Source of the DNA: Bacteroidales bacterium | GTDB taxonomy: Bacteria > Bacteroidota > Bacteroidia > Bacteroidales > Bacteroidaceae | Direction: 5' to 3' | NCBI GenBank assembly: GCA_015060885.1 | Contig: SUXO01000008.1 | Span: 1-64,000 of the forward strand | DNA length: 64,000 nucleotides | Shown here: piece by piece, positions 29,090 through 38,485 of the stretch | Layout: every line of letters starts with the position of its first letter | How positions within the stretch are numbered: position 1 is the stretch's first letter | Made by a program: the position numbers and the translations under genes | The notes under the pieces: generated by a model | What the model saw: the letters and a program-made list of their open reading frames with translations, nothing else | Told to the model about the DNA's origin: nothing | Database searches by the model: none

Positions 29090-31205
29090 CGGAGTGAATG
29101 GTTTCGATATAAAGAATTACCCTCTGCTTAAACTGGCGTTGCCGCTGGTTGCAGGCATTGTTACGGGGTGGCTGTGTAGCGTGGATGTGCTGCACACGGC
29201 CACCTTGTTTGTTCTGTCGTTGCTCCTGCTTGCGGCAGGGATGCTGTCGCCTGCTCCTCGTTGGCTGTTCGGTGCAGGTGCTGTCGGTGTTATGCTTTCG
29301 GTGGGTATCTTTGTTATTACCTGTGATAAGGAGGCCGAAAATCCGGAATGGAGCGGTGAAAAGGGTGTTTTTGAGGCGCAGTTGCTCGAAGTTCCCCATA
29401 GACAGGGCGTGGCGACACGGGCGTTGGCGCGTGTTAGGCAGGCGGCTCCTGTTTCTGTGGCGGGTGCGCGTAACGAAGGCGTTGTACAACTATATTTTGC
29501 CAATAGCGTAGAGGCGGAGGCACTGAACGTAGGCGACAAGGTGCGCTTTGAGGGGGTGGTGCTGAACCCTGCCAACAACGGCAACCCTGCGGAGTTCGAC
29601 GCTGTGCGATATATGCGTGTGAAGGGTATAACAGGCTCGGTGTATCTTCCTATAAGCAGTTGGGAATTCCTGGGTGCCGGTGAACGTGGCATTGCAATGC
29701 TTGCTCTTTCTTTGCGCGAAAAGGTGCTGGATATGTATGAACGGCTCGGTTTCAAGGGTGATGACCTTGCGCTTCTCTCGGCTTTTTCGGTTGGTGAAAG
29801 ACGTGGCTTTCCCCGCTATTTGAGCGATGCCTATGCGGCGGCGGGTGTGAGTCACGTTCTTGCATTGTCGGGCTTGCACCTGGGTATGTTCTATATGGTT
29901 GCTGCCGCGCTCTTCTCTTTGATGGGCGGTGGCCGCAAGGTCTTTATAATAAGGGAATTGCTTGTTCTCCTTTTGCTGTGGGCCTTTGCTTTTGTCGCGG
30001 GGCTCACCCCGTCGGTTGTACGTGCCGCCACGCTATTTACTCTTGTGGGGGTGGGGCGTTGCTTGCGACGCGACGGGTCGGCATTGAACTCTTTGGCGGT
30101 GGCTGCGGTGGCAATGCTTCTTGTGTCGCCACGCTTGCTGTTCGATGTAGGCTTCCAGCTCTCTTTCTCGTCGGTTGCGGCAATTCTGTTGTTGCTCCCC
30201 TGGCTGCGTCGCGTGTTGCGCTGTGATGCGTACGGCAGGGTGTATGGGGTTGCTTCGTCACTTGTGGCGGTATCGCTGGCGGCACAGGTGGGCGTGTTCC
30301 CCTTTGTGTGGTACTATTTCGGTACATTCCCTTTGTATTTTCTCTTTGCCAATCTGTTGCTGGTGCCGCTTGCCTCGTTGCTTATGCTTCTTGTGGTAGG
30401 TTTGTGGCTGACAGCCTTCTGCTCCACAATCCAATTGCCTTTTGTTTGGCTGTTGTCGCAGTTGCTCTCTTTAATGAATGGCATTGTGGACTATGTAGCA
30501 TCCTTGCCGGCAGCTTCTGTTATGTTGCCGCAGGTGAGTGTGCCGGGTGCCTGTTTTGCGGCGTTGCTCTTGGCGGTTCTTTTGTGGTCGGCAATGAACA
30601 GGAGGTTTATGGCGACGCTGTTGTCGGCAGTTGTTGTATGCGCTGTGGCCCTGTTGAATGTTTTCGCAACGCGCGGCAGTGGTGCCGGAGATGCTCTGCT
30701 GCTTTTCAATAACAGAAAGATGGCGGCTGTGCTGGCCGTTACTGCCGGTGGCGATACCTATATGCTTTCGTCGGTGCCGCAGTTCGATGCCGATTGTGAG
30801 CACGTTGTTATGCCTTATGTGAAAAGAGAGTGCTTGAAGGAGCCTTGTTGGGCTGCCGACGGGTATTGTGATTCGGTGTTGGAGTGTGCCGGCGGGCTTG
30901 TCTCTTTCGGCGGTTTGCGTGTGCAGATGCTTGCCGATGATTGCTGGCTTTTCGACAGTGTGCAGTGTCCTGTGGATGCCCTGTTGTTGTGTCGCGGCTT
31001 TTTGGGGCCGGTCGAGGAGGTGCTGTTCCATTACCCAGCGAGGTGTGTAATTCTCGATGGCTCGCTCTACGAGGGCAGCAGCCGACGGCTGCTGCGCGAG
31101 TGCAGGCAGGCAGGGGTAACCTGTGTGGATATTTCACAGGCAGGCGCGCTGAAACTGGTTGGGCGGGGCGAAGACTTCTCGCTGGAATTTATGCGCGGGA
31201 AGTGA
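29079..31205 (+). CDS. ComEC/Rec2-family competence membrane protein
   Basis: Competence domain: ALLSAFSVGERRGFPRYLSDAYAAAGVSHVLALSGLHLGM; multiple TM helices; overlaps the rpe end. Confidence 0.88.
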   Translation: MHCNGVNGFDIKNYPLLKLALPLVAGIVTGWLCSVDVLHTATLFVLSLLLLAAGMLSPAPRWLFGAGAVGVMLSVGIFVITCDKEAENPEWSGEKGVFEAQLLEVPHRQGVATRALARVRQAAPVSVAGARNEGVVQLYFANSVEAEALNVGDKVRFEGVVLNPANNGNPAEFDAVRYMRVKGITGSVYLPISSWEFLGAGERGIAMLALSLREKVLDMYERLGFKGDDLALLSAFSVGERRGFPRYLSDAYAAAGVSHVLALSGLHLGMFYMVAAALFSLMGGGRKVFIIRELLVLLLLWAFAFVAGLTPSVVRAATLFTLVGVGRCLRRDGSALNSLAVAAVAMLLVSPRLLFDVGFQLSFSSVAAILLLLPWLRRVLRCDAYGRVYGVASSLVAVSLAAQVGVFPFVWYYFGTFPLYFLFANLLLVPLASLLMLLVVGLWLTAFCSTIQLPFVWLLSQLLSLMNGIVDYVASLPAASVMLPQVSVPGACFAALLLAVLLWSAMNRRFMATLLSAVVVCAVALLNVFATRGSGAGDALLLFNNRKMAAVLAVTAGGDTYMLSSVPQFDADCEHVVMPYVKRECLKEPCWAADGYCDSVLECAGGLVSFGGLRVQMLADDCWLFDSVQCPVDALLLCRGFLGPVEEVLFHYPARCVILDGSLYEGSSRRLLRECRQAGVTCVDISQAGALKLVGRGEDFSLEFMRGK

Positions 31206-31477
31206 TTATTTTGCAAGAGTGTGTTGCTAAAATGATGTGCGTTGAGTAACTTCGCGTAATGATATTTGGAAATTGATTGAATTTATTATATAAAATACAT
31301 TAAAGCTGGATGGAGTGATGTTTCGGCTTGTTTTGAGCCTGTTTCTTGCACCTTTTCTTCCTTTAAATTTGGAAATAGTCCGCTATTGCCTGCATTTGAA
31401 GTAATAAAATCTGCTAAAAAACATTCCTAAAACAATCGTGAAATAAATTTTAAACAGCTTCATAAATTGAATTTTTT

Positions 31478-32509
31478 ATGCTTGAAAGGTTGATAACGGA
31501 GGCCCAGGTGTCGGCCCTGAAAAATATTATAGAGAGTAACAGAAAGTTTGTGGTGTTGGCCCATAAAAATCCCGATGGCGATGCTGTGGGCTCCTCCCTT
31601 GCCTGTATGCTATATCTGCGTAGTCTGGGAAAGGTTGCCGATGTGGTTCTTCCCAATAACTTCCCCGATTTTTTAAGGTGGTTGCCCTCGGCCGGTGAAA
31701 TAGTCATATATGAAAACCACAAGGAGAAGGCTGTGGAGTTGATAAAAGCGGCCGATGTTATTTTTTGCCTCGACTTCAATGCCTTGTCGCGCTTGGGAGA
31801 ACTTGGCGATGCGGTTGCAGCATCATCGGCGCAGAGAGTGCTTCTCGACCACCATCTGTACCCCGAAGAGGGCTTCTCGGTTGCGGTATCTTCCCCCACG
31901 GCCTGTGCTACATCGGAACTTGTATTCCGTATGATATACAGGGTTTCCACTCTCGATGCTCTCGACCTCGCAATGGCAAAGGCTATGTACACGGGTATGA
32001 TGACCGATACCGGCTCGTTTGCCTACGCATCGAACCGCAAGGATATATATCTTATCGTGGCTGAACTTATAGCGAAAGGGGTTGACAAGGATGTTATTTA
32101 CCGCAAGGTCTTTTATAACTATTCCGAATCGCGCCTGAAACTTATGGGTTATGTCCTGTATGAAAAATTACAGTTCTTCCCCCATAAGAACGCCTCGCTC
32201 ATAACGCTTACATACGACGAACTTAAACGCTTTAACGTAATGAAAGGCGACACCGAGGGCCTTGTGAACCTCCCCTTGCAGAAGAAAGGGCTGCGTCTGT
32301 CGTGTTTCCTGCGCGAGGAGCAACCCGGTAAGATAAATGTGTCGTTACGCAGTGTGGGCGATTTTCCGTGCAACACTCTTGCTGCCGATTTCTTTAACGG
32401 CGGAGGGCACAAGAATGCATCGGGTGGTGAGGTGCACGATTCTATGGAGGCGGCAGTGCAGCGTTTCAAAAAGGCAGTGGAGGCTTACGAGGCGTTGCTT
32501 ACAAAGTGA
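31478..32509 (+). CDS. DHH-family phosphoesterase (NrnA-like oligoribonuclease/pAp phosphatase)
   Basis: AHKNPDGDAVGSSLA, LDHH, C-terminal GGGHKNASGG (DHHA1). Confidence 0.9.
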   Translation: MLERLITEAQVSALKNIIESNRKFVVLAHKNPDGDAVGSSLACMLYLRSLGKVADVVLPNNFPDFLRWLPSAGEIVIYENHKEKAVELIKAADVIFCLDFNALSRLGELGDAVAASSAQRVLLDHHLYPEEGFSVAVSSPTACATSELVFRMIYRVSTLDALDLAMAKAMYTGMMTDTGSFAYASNRKDIYLIVAELIAKGVDKDVIYRKVFYNYSESRLKLMGYVLYEKLQFFPHKNASLITLTYDELKRFNVMKGDTEGLVNLPLQKKGLRLSCFLREEQPGKINVSLRSVGDFPCNTLAADFFNGGGHKNASGGEVHDSMEAAVQRFKKAVEAYEALLTK

Positions 32510-32632
32510 TTATGCACGATTGTAACAGACTGAAAGATTTTTTATTTTATTTTTTCAAATATATTTTTGAAGTTTCGCAACTTAATTGTATTTTTGAATT
32601 TGATATACAATTTGTGGAAAGAAATAAGTTTT

Positions 32633-33256
32633 ATGATGAATAACCGTTGGCTTTTGTTGCTGCTGTTGCCTTTGTCGCTCATTCTCGTGTCGTGCGAGGA
32701 CGAGGTGTCCTATTCCGATATGAAGGACAAGGAGCAGGCGGCGATAGACCGTTTTATGGCCCTGGATGGCGTAGTTGTAATATCCCCGGCCCAATTTATA
32801 TTGCAGAATTATACTACAAACGTGGATAACAATGAATATGTTCTTATCGACGATGTATATGTGCAGTTTGTGAGAAATCCTTACGATGTGCCCGGTGCAA
32901 AGAAAATTGAGCAGGGCGAGTCAATGACTCTTCTGGTTAGCTACACCGAGTACAGTATGATGGAAGGCAGTATAATGTCGACAAACGAACAGGAGTCGGA
33001 CCTCGACGAAATGACCGTTACAAACGACAGCGGCTCTTTCTCGGCCTCTTTCCTGTCGGGTGTGATGATGGATAACTACGGAACAAGCGCTGTACCGAGC
33101 GGTTGGCTGGTGGTTATGCCCTATCTCCATTTTACACGCAGCCAGGCCAATCTGGCCGAGGTAAACCTCATTGTTCCCCACACGGCAGGAACCTCGCTGG
33201 CAGCAACCTATGTTTACCCCTGTTTCTACAACATTACATTCCAACCCGCAAGATAA
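32633..33256 (+). CDS. DUF4827-like lipoprotein
   Basis: Lipoprotein signal LSLILVSCEDE; position between NrnA-like and glmM genes. Confidence 0.65.
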   Translation: MMNNRWLLLLLLPLSLILVSCEDEVSYSDMKDKEQAAIDRFMALDGVVVISPAQFILQNYTTNVDNNEYVLIDDVYVQFVRNPYDVPGAKKIEQGESMTLLVSYTEYSMMEGSIMSTNEQESDLDEMTVTNDSGSFSASFLSGVMMDNYGTSAVPSGWLVVMPYLHFTRSQANLAEVNLIVPHTAGTSLAATYVYPCFYNITFQPAR

Positions 33257-33278
33257 CCTATACTAAATAAAAACTTAT

Positions 33279-34667
33279 ATGACACTGATTAAATCAATTT
33301 CCGGTATCAGAGGTACCATCGGAGGTAGAGCCGATGAAGGCTTGACTCCCCTGGATGTGGTAAAATTAACTTCGGCTTATGCTGCGTTAATACGTAAAAC
33401 AACAACAAAAACCAGCAACAAAATTGTTGTGGGCCGCGATGCCCGTCTTTCGGGTGAGATGGTAAACAAAATCGTGTGCGGTACCCTTATGGGTATGGGC
33501 TTCGATGTTGTTGATATAGGCTTGGCTTCTACCCCCACCACAGAGATGGCTGTTACAATGGAGGGTGCTTGCGGCGGTATCATCCTCACTGCAAGCCACA
33601 ACCCCCGTCAGTGGAACGCGTTGAAGCTTCTCAACGAGAAGGGCGAGTTCCTGAACGCTGCCGAGGGTAAAGAGGTGCTGCGCATTGCCGAGGCCGAAGA
33701 GTTCGATTATGCCGACGTGGAGACTCTTGGCAAATATCGTCTTGATGAAACTTATGACGAGAAACACATCGATGCAGTACTCTCGCTTCCTCTCGTGGAT
33801 GTTGAGGCTATCAAGGCTGCCGGTTTCAAGGTTGCCATCGACTGCGTGAACTCTGTCGGCGGTGTAATCCTTCCCCGTCTGTTCGAGAAACTCGGTATCA
33901 CAAAGGTTGACAAACTCTACTGCGAGCCTACCGGTGATTTCCAGCATAACCCGGAGCCTCTTGCAAAGAACCTGGGCGACATTATGGGCCTTATGGCAAA
34001 GGGTGGCAACGATGTTGCATTCGTGGTTGACCCCGACGTTGACCGTCTTGCCATTATCTGCGAGAACGGCGAAATGTACGGCGAGGAGTATACTCTTGTA
34101 ACGGTTGCCGACTATGTGCTGAAACACACTCCCGGCAATACCGTTTCCAATTTGAGTTCTACACGTGCGTTGCGCGATGTTACAAACGCTCACGGTTGCG
34201 AGTATGCCGCTTCGGCAGTGGGCGAGGTAAACGTGGTTACCAAAATGCGTGAGGTCAATGCCGTAATCGGCGGTGAGGGCAATGGTGGAGTAATCTATCC
34301 TGCTTGCCACAGCGGTCGTGATGCGTTGGTAGGTATCTGCCTGTTCCTGAGCCATCTTGCTCACGAGAAAAAGACTGTGAGCGAGTTGCGTGCTACCTAT
34401 CCCGCTTACTTTATGGGCAAGAACCGCATCGATTTGAAACCCGGCAGCGATGTTGATGCAATCCTTGAAAAGATTAAGGCTACATACGCAGGTAAGGCCG
34501 AAATAAATACTATCGATGGTGTGAAACTCGACTTCCCCGACAAATGGGTGCACTTGCGCAAGAGTAACACAGAGCCCATCGTGCGCATCTATTCGGAGGG
34601 CCCCACACAGGAGGCCGCCGATGCAATAGGTGAAGAAATTCTTGCACTCGCAAACAGCCTGATGTAA
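33279..34667 (+). CDS. glmM: Phosphoglucosamine mutase
   Basis: TASHNPRQWNALKLLN active-site serine loop; DPDVDRLA metal loop; GEGNGGVIYP. Confidence 0.9.
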   Translation: MTLIKSISGIRGTIGGRADEGLTPLDVVKLTSAYAALIRKTTTKTSNKIVVGRDARLSGEMVNKIVCGTLMGMGFDVVDIGLASTPTTEMAVTMEGACGGIILTASHNPRQWNALKLLNEKGEFLNAAEGKEVLRIAEAEEFDYADVETLGKYRLDETYDEKHIDAVLSLPLVDVEAIKAAGFKVAIDCVNSVGGVILPRLFEKLGITKVDKLYCEPTGDFQHNPEPLAKNLGDIMGLMAKGGNDVAFVVDPDVDRLAIICENGEMYGEEYTLVTVADYVLKHTPGNTVSNLSSTRALRDVTNAHGCEYAASAVGEVNVVTKMREVNAVIGGEGNGGVIYPACHSGRDALVGICLFLSHLAHEKKTVSELRATYPAYFMGKNRIDLKPGSDVDAILEKIKATYAGKAEINTIDGVKLDFPDKWVHLRKSNTEPIVRIYSEGPTQEAADAIGEEILALANSLM

Positions 34668-34683
34668 TAATCGGTTTATATAC

Positions 34684-34727
34684 AATACAGACAGCCGCCT
34701 TTTCGCGAAAAGGCGGCTGTCTGTATT
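34684..34727. terminator. 44-bp perfect palindrome, bidirectional terminator
   Basis: AATACAGACAGCCGCCTTTTCG|CGAAAAGGCGGCTGTCTGTATT between convergent glmM and hemW. Confidence 0.85.
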
Positions 34728-34743
34728 TATAATAGGAAAGTTC

Positions 34744-35871
34744 CTACACAAAAATCAAATCCCTCATTACAGTATCGCTTATGAACAGCCCTTTACGGGT
34801 GAGGGCAAGGTTACCGTTGTTCATTGCGAGGTTGCTGTTTACGATATGCTGCTGTGCGGCTCTCATCATATAATTATATAAGGTGTCGCCGAATTTCTCT
34901 TTTACCCACGTGAGCGGTAGTCCTGCTGCTGTGCGCAGGCGTGTGAGAACAGCATCGTTGTATTGTTCCTCGCGTGTGAGCAGTTCGGTTACAAAAGGTG
35001 TGTCACTCTCGTTTATACCTTTTATATATTGCGCAATGTCGGCAATGTTCCAGCCGCGTGAGGTGCCGTCGTAGGAGTGTGCGCCGGCTCCGCAACCAAT
35101 GTAGGGAGTGTCGTTCCAGTAGCTGCTGTTGTGGTGGCTCTCATAGCCGGGGAGCGCGAAATTCGATATTTCATAGTGGTGGTATCCGGCTTTCTCAAGC
35201 TCCTCGATAAGGGTGTTGAACTGTGCGATGTTCTCCTCTTCGCTCAATTCCGTTATCTCTCCCTTTTGCAGGGCGCGATAGAGCGGCGTGCCCTCTTCAT
35301 ATGTTAGATTGTAGGCCGAAATGTGTTCGGGTTTCAGTCCTATGGCACTGCGCAGGTCGTTCAGCCACTGTTCGGGCGTGGAGCCCGGAAGGGCAAACAT
35401 AAGGTCGATGCTTATGTTGCGGAACCCGGCATTGCGGGCATTCTTCACGGCTTGTCGTGCGCTTGCAGCAGTGTGACGGCGGCCCAGGCGTTGCAATTGC
35501 GTATCGCAAAAACTTTGCACGCCCATACTTATCCGGTTGAACCCTTGACTGTGGAGCATAGCAAGGTATGTGGGTGTGAGGTCGTCGGGGTTACACTCAA
35601 TGGTCATTTCGGCATCGGTGGCAATGGTGTATTCCTCTCTTATGGTGGAGAGGATGTCGGCAATTTGCTCCTCTTTGAGCAACGAAGGGGTTCCGCCGCC
35701 AAAGTAAATGGTTCCAATGACAGCACCTTTTATATATTCCTTGCGCGCACGAAGTTCTTTGCACAGGGCTGCCGTATAGTTCTGCTGCAAATGGTGTTTG
35801 GTTGTGGAGTAGAATGCGCAATATCGGCATCGCTGTTTGCAGAATGGTATATGTATGTAAATGCCTGCCAT
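34744..35871 (-). CDS. hemW: Radical SAM family heme chaperone HemW
   Basis: IYIHIPFCKQRCRYCAFYS (CxxxCxxC), FGGGTPSLL, HemW-like C-terminus. Confidence 0.92.
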   Translation of the reverse strand: MAGIYIHIPFCKQRCRYCAFYSTTKHHLQQNYTAALCKELRARKEYIKGAVIGTIYFGGGTPSLLKEEQIADILSTIREEYTIATDAEMTIECNPDDLTPTYLAMLHSQGFNRISMGVQSFCDTQLQRLGRRHTAASARQAVKNARNAGFRNISIDLMFALPGSTPEQWLNDLRSAIGLKPEHISAYNLTYEEGTPLYRALQKGEITELSEEENIAQFNTLIEELEKAGYHHYEISNFALPGYESHHNSSYWNDTPYIGCGAGAHSYDGTSRGWNIADIAQYIKGINESDTPFVTELLTREEQYNDAVLTRLRTAAGLPLTWVKEKFGDTLYNYMMRAAQQHIVNSNLAMNNGNLALTRKGLFISDTVMRDLIFV

Positions 35872-36114
35872 ATTTAAAAAATGTAAAATGGTTCTGCGAA
35901 GATAATTTTTTTCTCTCTTTTTTAAAAAACCTTTTATTTCTATTTGCTTTTTTAGTGGGAAATTCCTACATTGCTACCGCTTTTATAACATAACTAACCA
36001 AGCAAGATTTCTTGGGGAGAGGCAGGGCGGGTAATGGATTCCTGTAATGCAGCTATCTGTTGCCGGCGTTTGCTTATCTTTTTTGCGGTCTTGTTACAAA
36101 AACAAAAAAAACAT

Positions 36115-38268
36115 ATGAAAACTTATCAGACTAACGAAATTAAGAACATCGCAATTGTGGGATGTTCAGGCTCGGGTAAAACCACGCTCACAGAGTCTAT
36201 GCTCTTTGAGGGTGGTATTATAAAACGTAGAGGTTCGGTTGAGGCCAAGAACACAGTGAGCGACTACTTCCCTGTTGAGCAGGAGTATGGCTATTCGGTG
36301 TTTACAACCGTGTTCCAGGTGGAGCAGGCAGGCAAGAAACTGAACCTTATTGATTGCCCGGGTGCCGACGACTTTGCCGGCGGTATGGTGTGTGCTCTCG
36401 AAGTTTGCAACCTTGCAATGGTTGTCATCAACGGCCAATATGGTGTTGAGGTGGGTACGCAGAACTGCTTCCGCTATGTGCAGAAGATGAAGAAACCGGC
36501 TATGTTCGTTGTGAACCAGGTTGATAATGAGAAATGTGATTACGATAACGTTATAGAGCAGTTGCAGGCTGTTTATGGCTCAAAGGTGGTGCCTGTGCAG
36601 TATCCCGTTGCCGCAGGCCCCGGCTTTAATTCTATAATCGACGTGCTGTTGATGAAGAAACTTACCTGGACTGCCGAAGGGCAGCCGCCCCTTGTCGAGG
36701 ATATTCCCGCCGACCAGGTTGAAAAGGCAAAATCCCTGCACACCGAACTTGTGGAGAAGGCTGCCGAGAATGAAGAGGAACTGATGAACAAGTTCTTCGA
36801 CTCCGACGACCTTTCTACCGATGATATCCGTATGGGTGCCCGTCTCGGTCTTTCTACCGGCAGTGTATATCCTGTTCTTTGTTGTTCTGCTGCTACCGAT
36901 GTGGCGGTCGGCCGTTTGTTGGAGTTCTTGGCAAATGTGGCTCCCGAGGTAGACGATATGCCGCAACCGGTCAATACCGAAGGTGTTGTCGTTCCTTATG
37001 ACAGCAGTGCTCCCACATCGTTGTTCTTCTACAAGACCTCGGTGGAACCGCACATCGGTGAGGTCAATTATTTCAAGGTTATCAGCGGAACATTGAAACC
37101 CGGTATGGATTTCGTTAATGCCGACCGAGGCTCCAAGGAGCGCATTGCGCAGATATATTGCAGCGCAGGTGCCACACGTACAGCTGTTGACGAGTTGAAG
37201 GCCGGCGATCTTGGCTGTACGGTTAAATTGAAGGATGTACGCATCGGTAATACTCTTAATGACAAGGATGCCAACAATAAATTCTCATTGGTTAAATATC
37301 CGGCATCGAAATACTCTCGTGCAATACGTCCCGCCAACGAGAGCGAAATGGAGAAACTTATGCAGGCTCTTAACCGTATGCACGAAGAGGATCCTACTTG
37401 GAGAGTGGAACAGTCCAAAGAACTTCGTCAGACTATCGTTTACGGCCAGGGTGAGTTCCACTTGCGCACTCTCAAATGGCGTCTCGAAAACGTGGAGAAA
37501 ATCCAGGTTGTATATGAAGAGCCCAAAATTCCTTATCGCGAAACCATTACAAAGGCTGCACGTGCCGATTATCGTCACAAGAAACAGTCGGGTGGTGCCG
37601 GTCAGTTCGGTGAAGTACACCTCATTGTTGAGCCTTACGAAGATGGCAAACCCTTGCAGGAGGTTTACCGTTTCAACGGTCAGGAGTTCAAGATGAATGC
37701 AAAATCGACCGAGGAGATTACACTCGAATGGGGCGGCAAGCTGGTGTTCGTGAACAGCGTTGTAGGCGGTTCTATCGATACACGCTTTATGCCCGCAATC
37801 CTCAAAGGAGTGATGGAGCGTATGGAGCGCGGTCCGTTGACAGGCTCTTATGCCCGCGATGTACGTGTGATTGTGTATGACGGCAAGATGCACCCGGTAG
37901 ACTCCAACGAGGTTTCGTTTATGTTGGCAGGCCGCAACGCTTTCAGCGAGGCGTTCCGTAATGCCGGTCCCAAAATCCTTGAACCTGTTTACGATGTCGA
38001 GGTATTCGTTCCCTCCGACAAGATGGGTGATGTGATGAGTGACATTCAGGGACGTCGTGGTATGATTATGGGTATGGAGAGCGAGAATGGTTACGAGAAG
38101 CTCTCGGCAAAGGTTCCTTTGAAGGAGATGGCCTCATACTCGACATCATTGAGCTCGCTCACAGGCGGCCGCGCATCGTTCATAATGTCGCCCTCTTCCT
38201 ATGAGCTTGTGCCCGCCGATGTTCAGGAGAAACTCGTGAAGGAGTTTGCATCGAAGGAGGAAGAGTAA
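36115..38268 (+). CDS. fusA2: Elongation factor G paralog (EF-G2-like)
   Basis: P-loop GCSGSGKTT, DCPGADDF in place of canonical DTPGHVDF, EF-G domains III-V; followed by rprXY and the rpsF operon. Confidence 0.88.
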   Translation: MKTYQTNEIKNIAIVGCSGSGKTTLTESMLFEGGIIKRRGSVEAKNTVSDYFPVEQEYGYSVFTTVFQVEQAGKKLNLIDCPGADDFAGGMVCALEVCNLAMVVINGQYGVEVGTQNCFRYVQKMKKPAMFVVNQVDNEKCDYDNVIEQLQAVYGSKVVPVQYPVAAGPGFNSIIDVLLMKKLTWTAEGQPPLVEDIPADQVEKAKSLHTELVEKAAENEEELMNKFFDSDDLSTDDIRMGARLGLSTGSVYPVLCCSAATDVAVGRLLEFLANVAPEVDDMPQPVNTEGVVVPYDSSAPTSLFFYKTSVEPHIGEVNYFKVISGTLKPGMDFVNADRGSKERIAQIYCSAGATRTAVDELKAGDLGCTVKLKDVRIGNTLNDKDANNKFSLVKYPASKYSRAIRPANESEMEKLMQALNRMHEEDPTWRVEQSKELRQTIVYGQGEFHLRTLKWRLENVEKIQVVYEEPKIPYRETITKAARADYRHKKQSGGAGQFGEVHLIVEPYEDGKPLQEVYRFNGQEFKMNAKSTEEITLEWGGKLVFVNSVVGGSIDTRFMPAILKGVMERMERGPLTGSYARDVRVIVYDGKMHPVDSNEVSFMLAGRNAFSEAFRNAGPKILEPVYDVEVFVPSDKMGDVMSDIQGRRGMIMGMESENGYEKLSAKVPLKEMASYSTSLSSLTGGRASFIMSPSSYELVPADVQEKLVKEFASKEEE

Positions 38269-38284
38269 GGATATATACTAACTC

Positions 38285-38334
38285 TATTTTAACAAAAAAG
38301 CCACCCTGGTCAGGGCGGCTTTTTTGTTAAAATA
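38285..38334. terminator. Intrinsic terminator after the EF-G paralog
   Basis: TATTTTAACAAAAAAGCC-A-CCCT...AGGG-C-GGCTTTTTTGTTAAAATA hairpin. Confidence 0.85.
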
Positions 38335-38485
38335 TGGTCGTTTTTTACGAATTTAATGGCGGTTTGCTTTTCGTAATTGCTAAAATGGTAATTATAAATT
38401 TTGAAAATGTTAATTAAAAGAAAATGTTGGTTAAATATTCTTTATAAGTGATACAACCTTTGTGGCTTGTGCTTATATTTGCCGT

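Noticed and set aside
33387-34751. 454-aa ORF antisense to glmM
   Set aside because: Lies opposite a clear glmM CDS; composition (Cys/His-rich, no family motif) is typical of a shadow ORF in this codon-biased genome.
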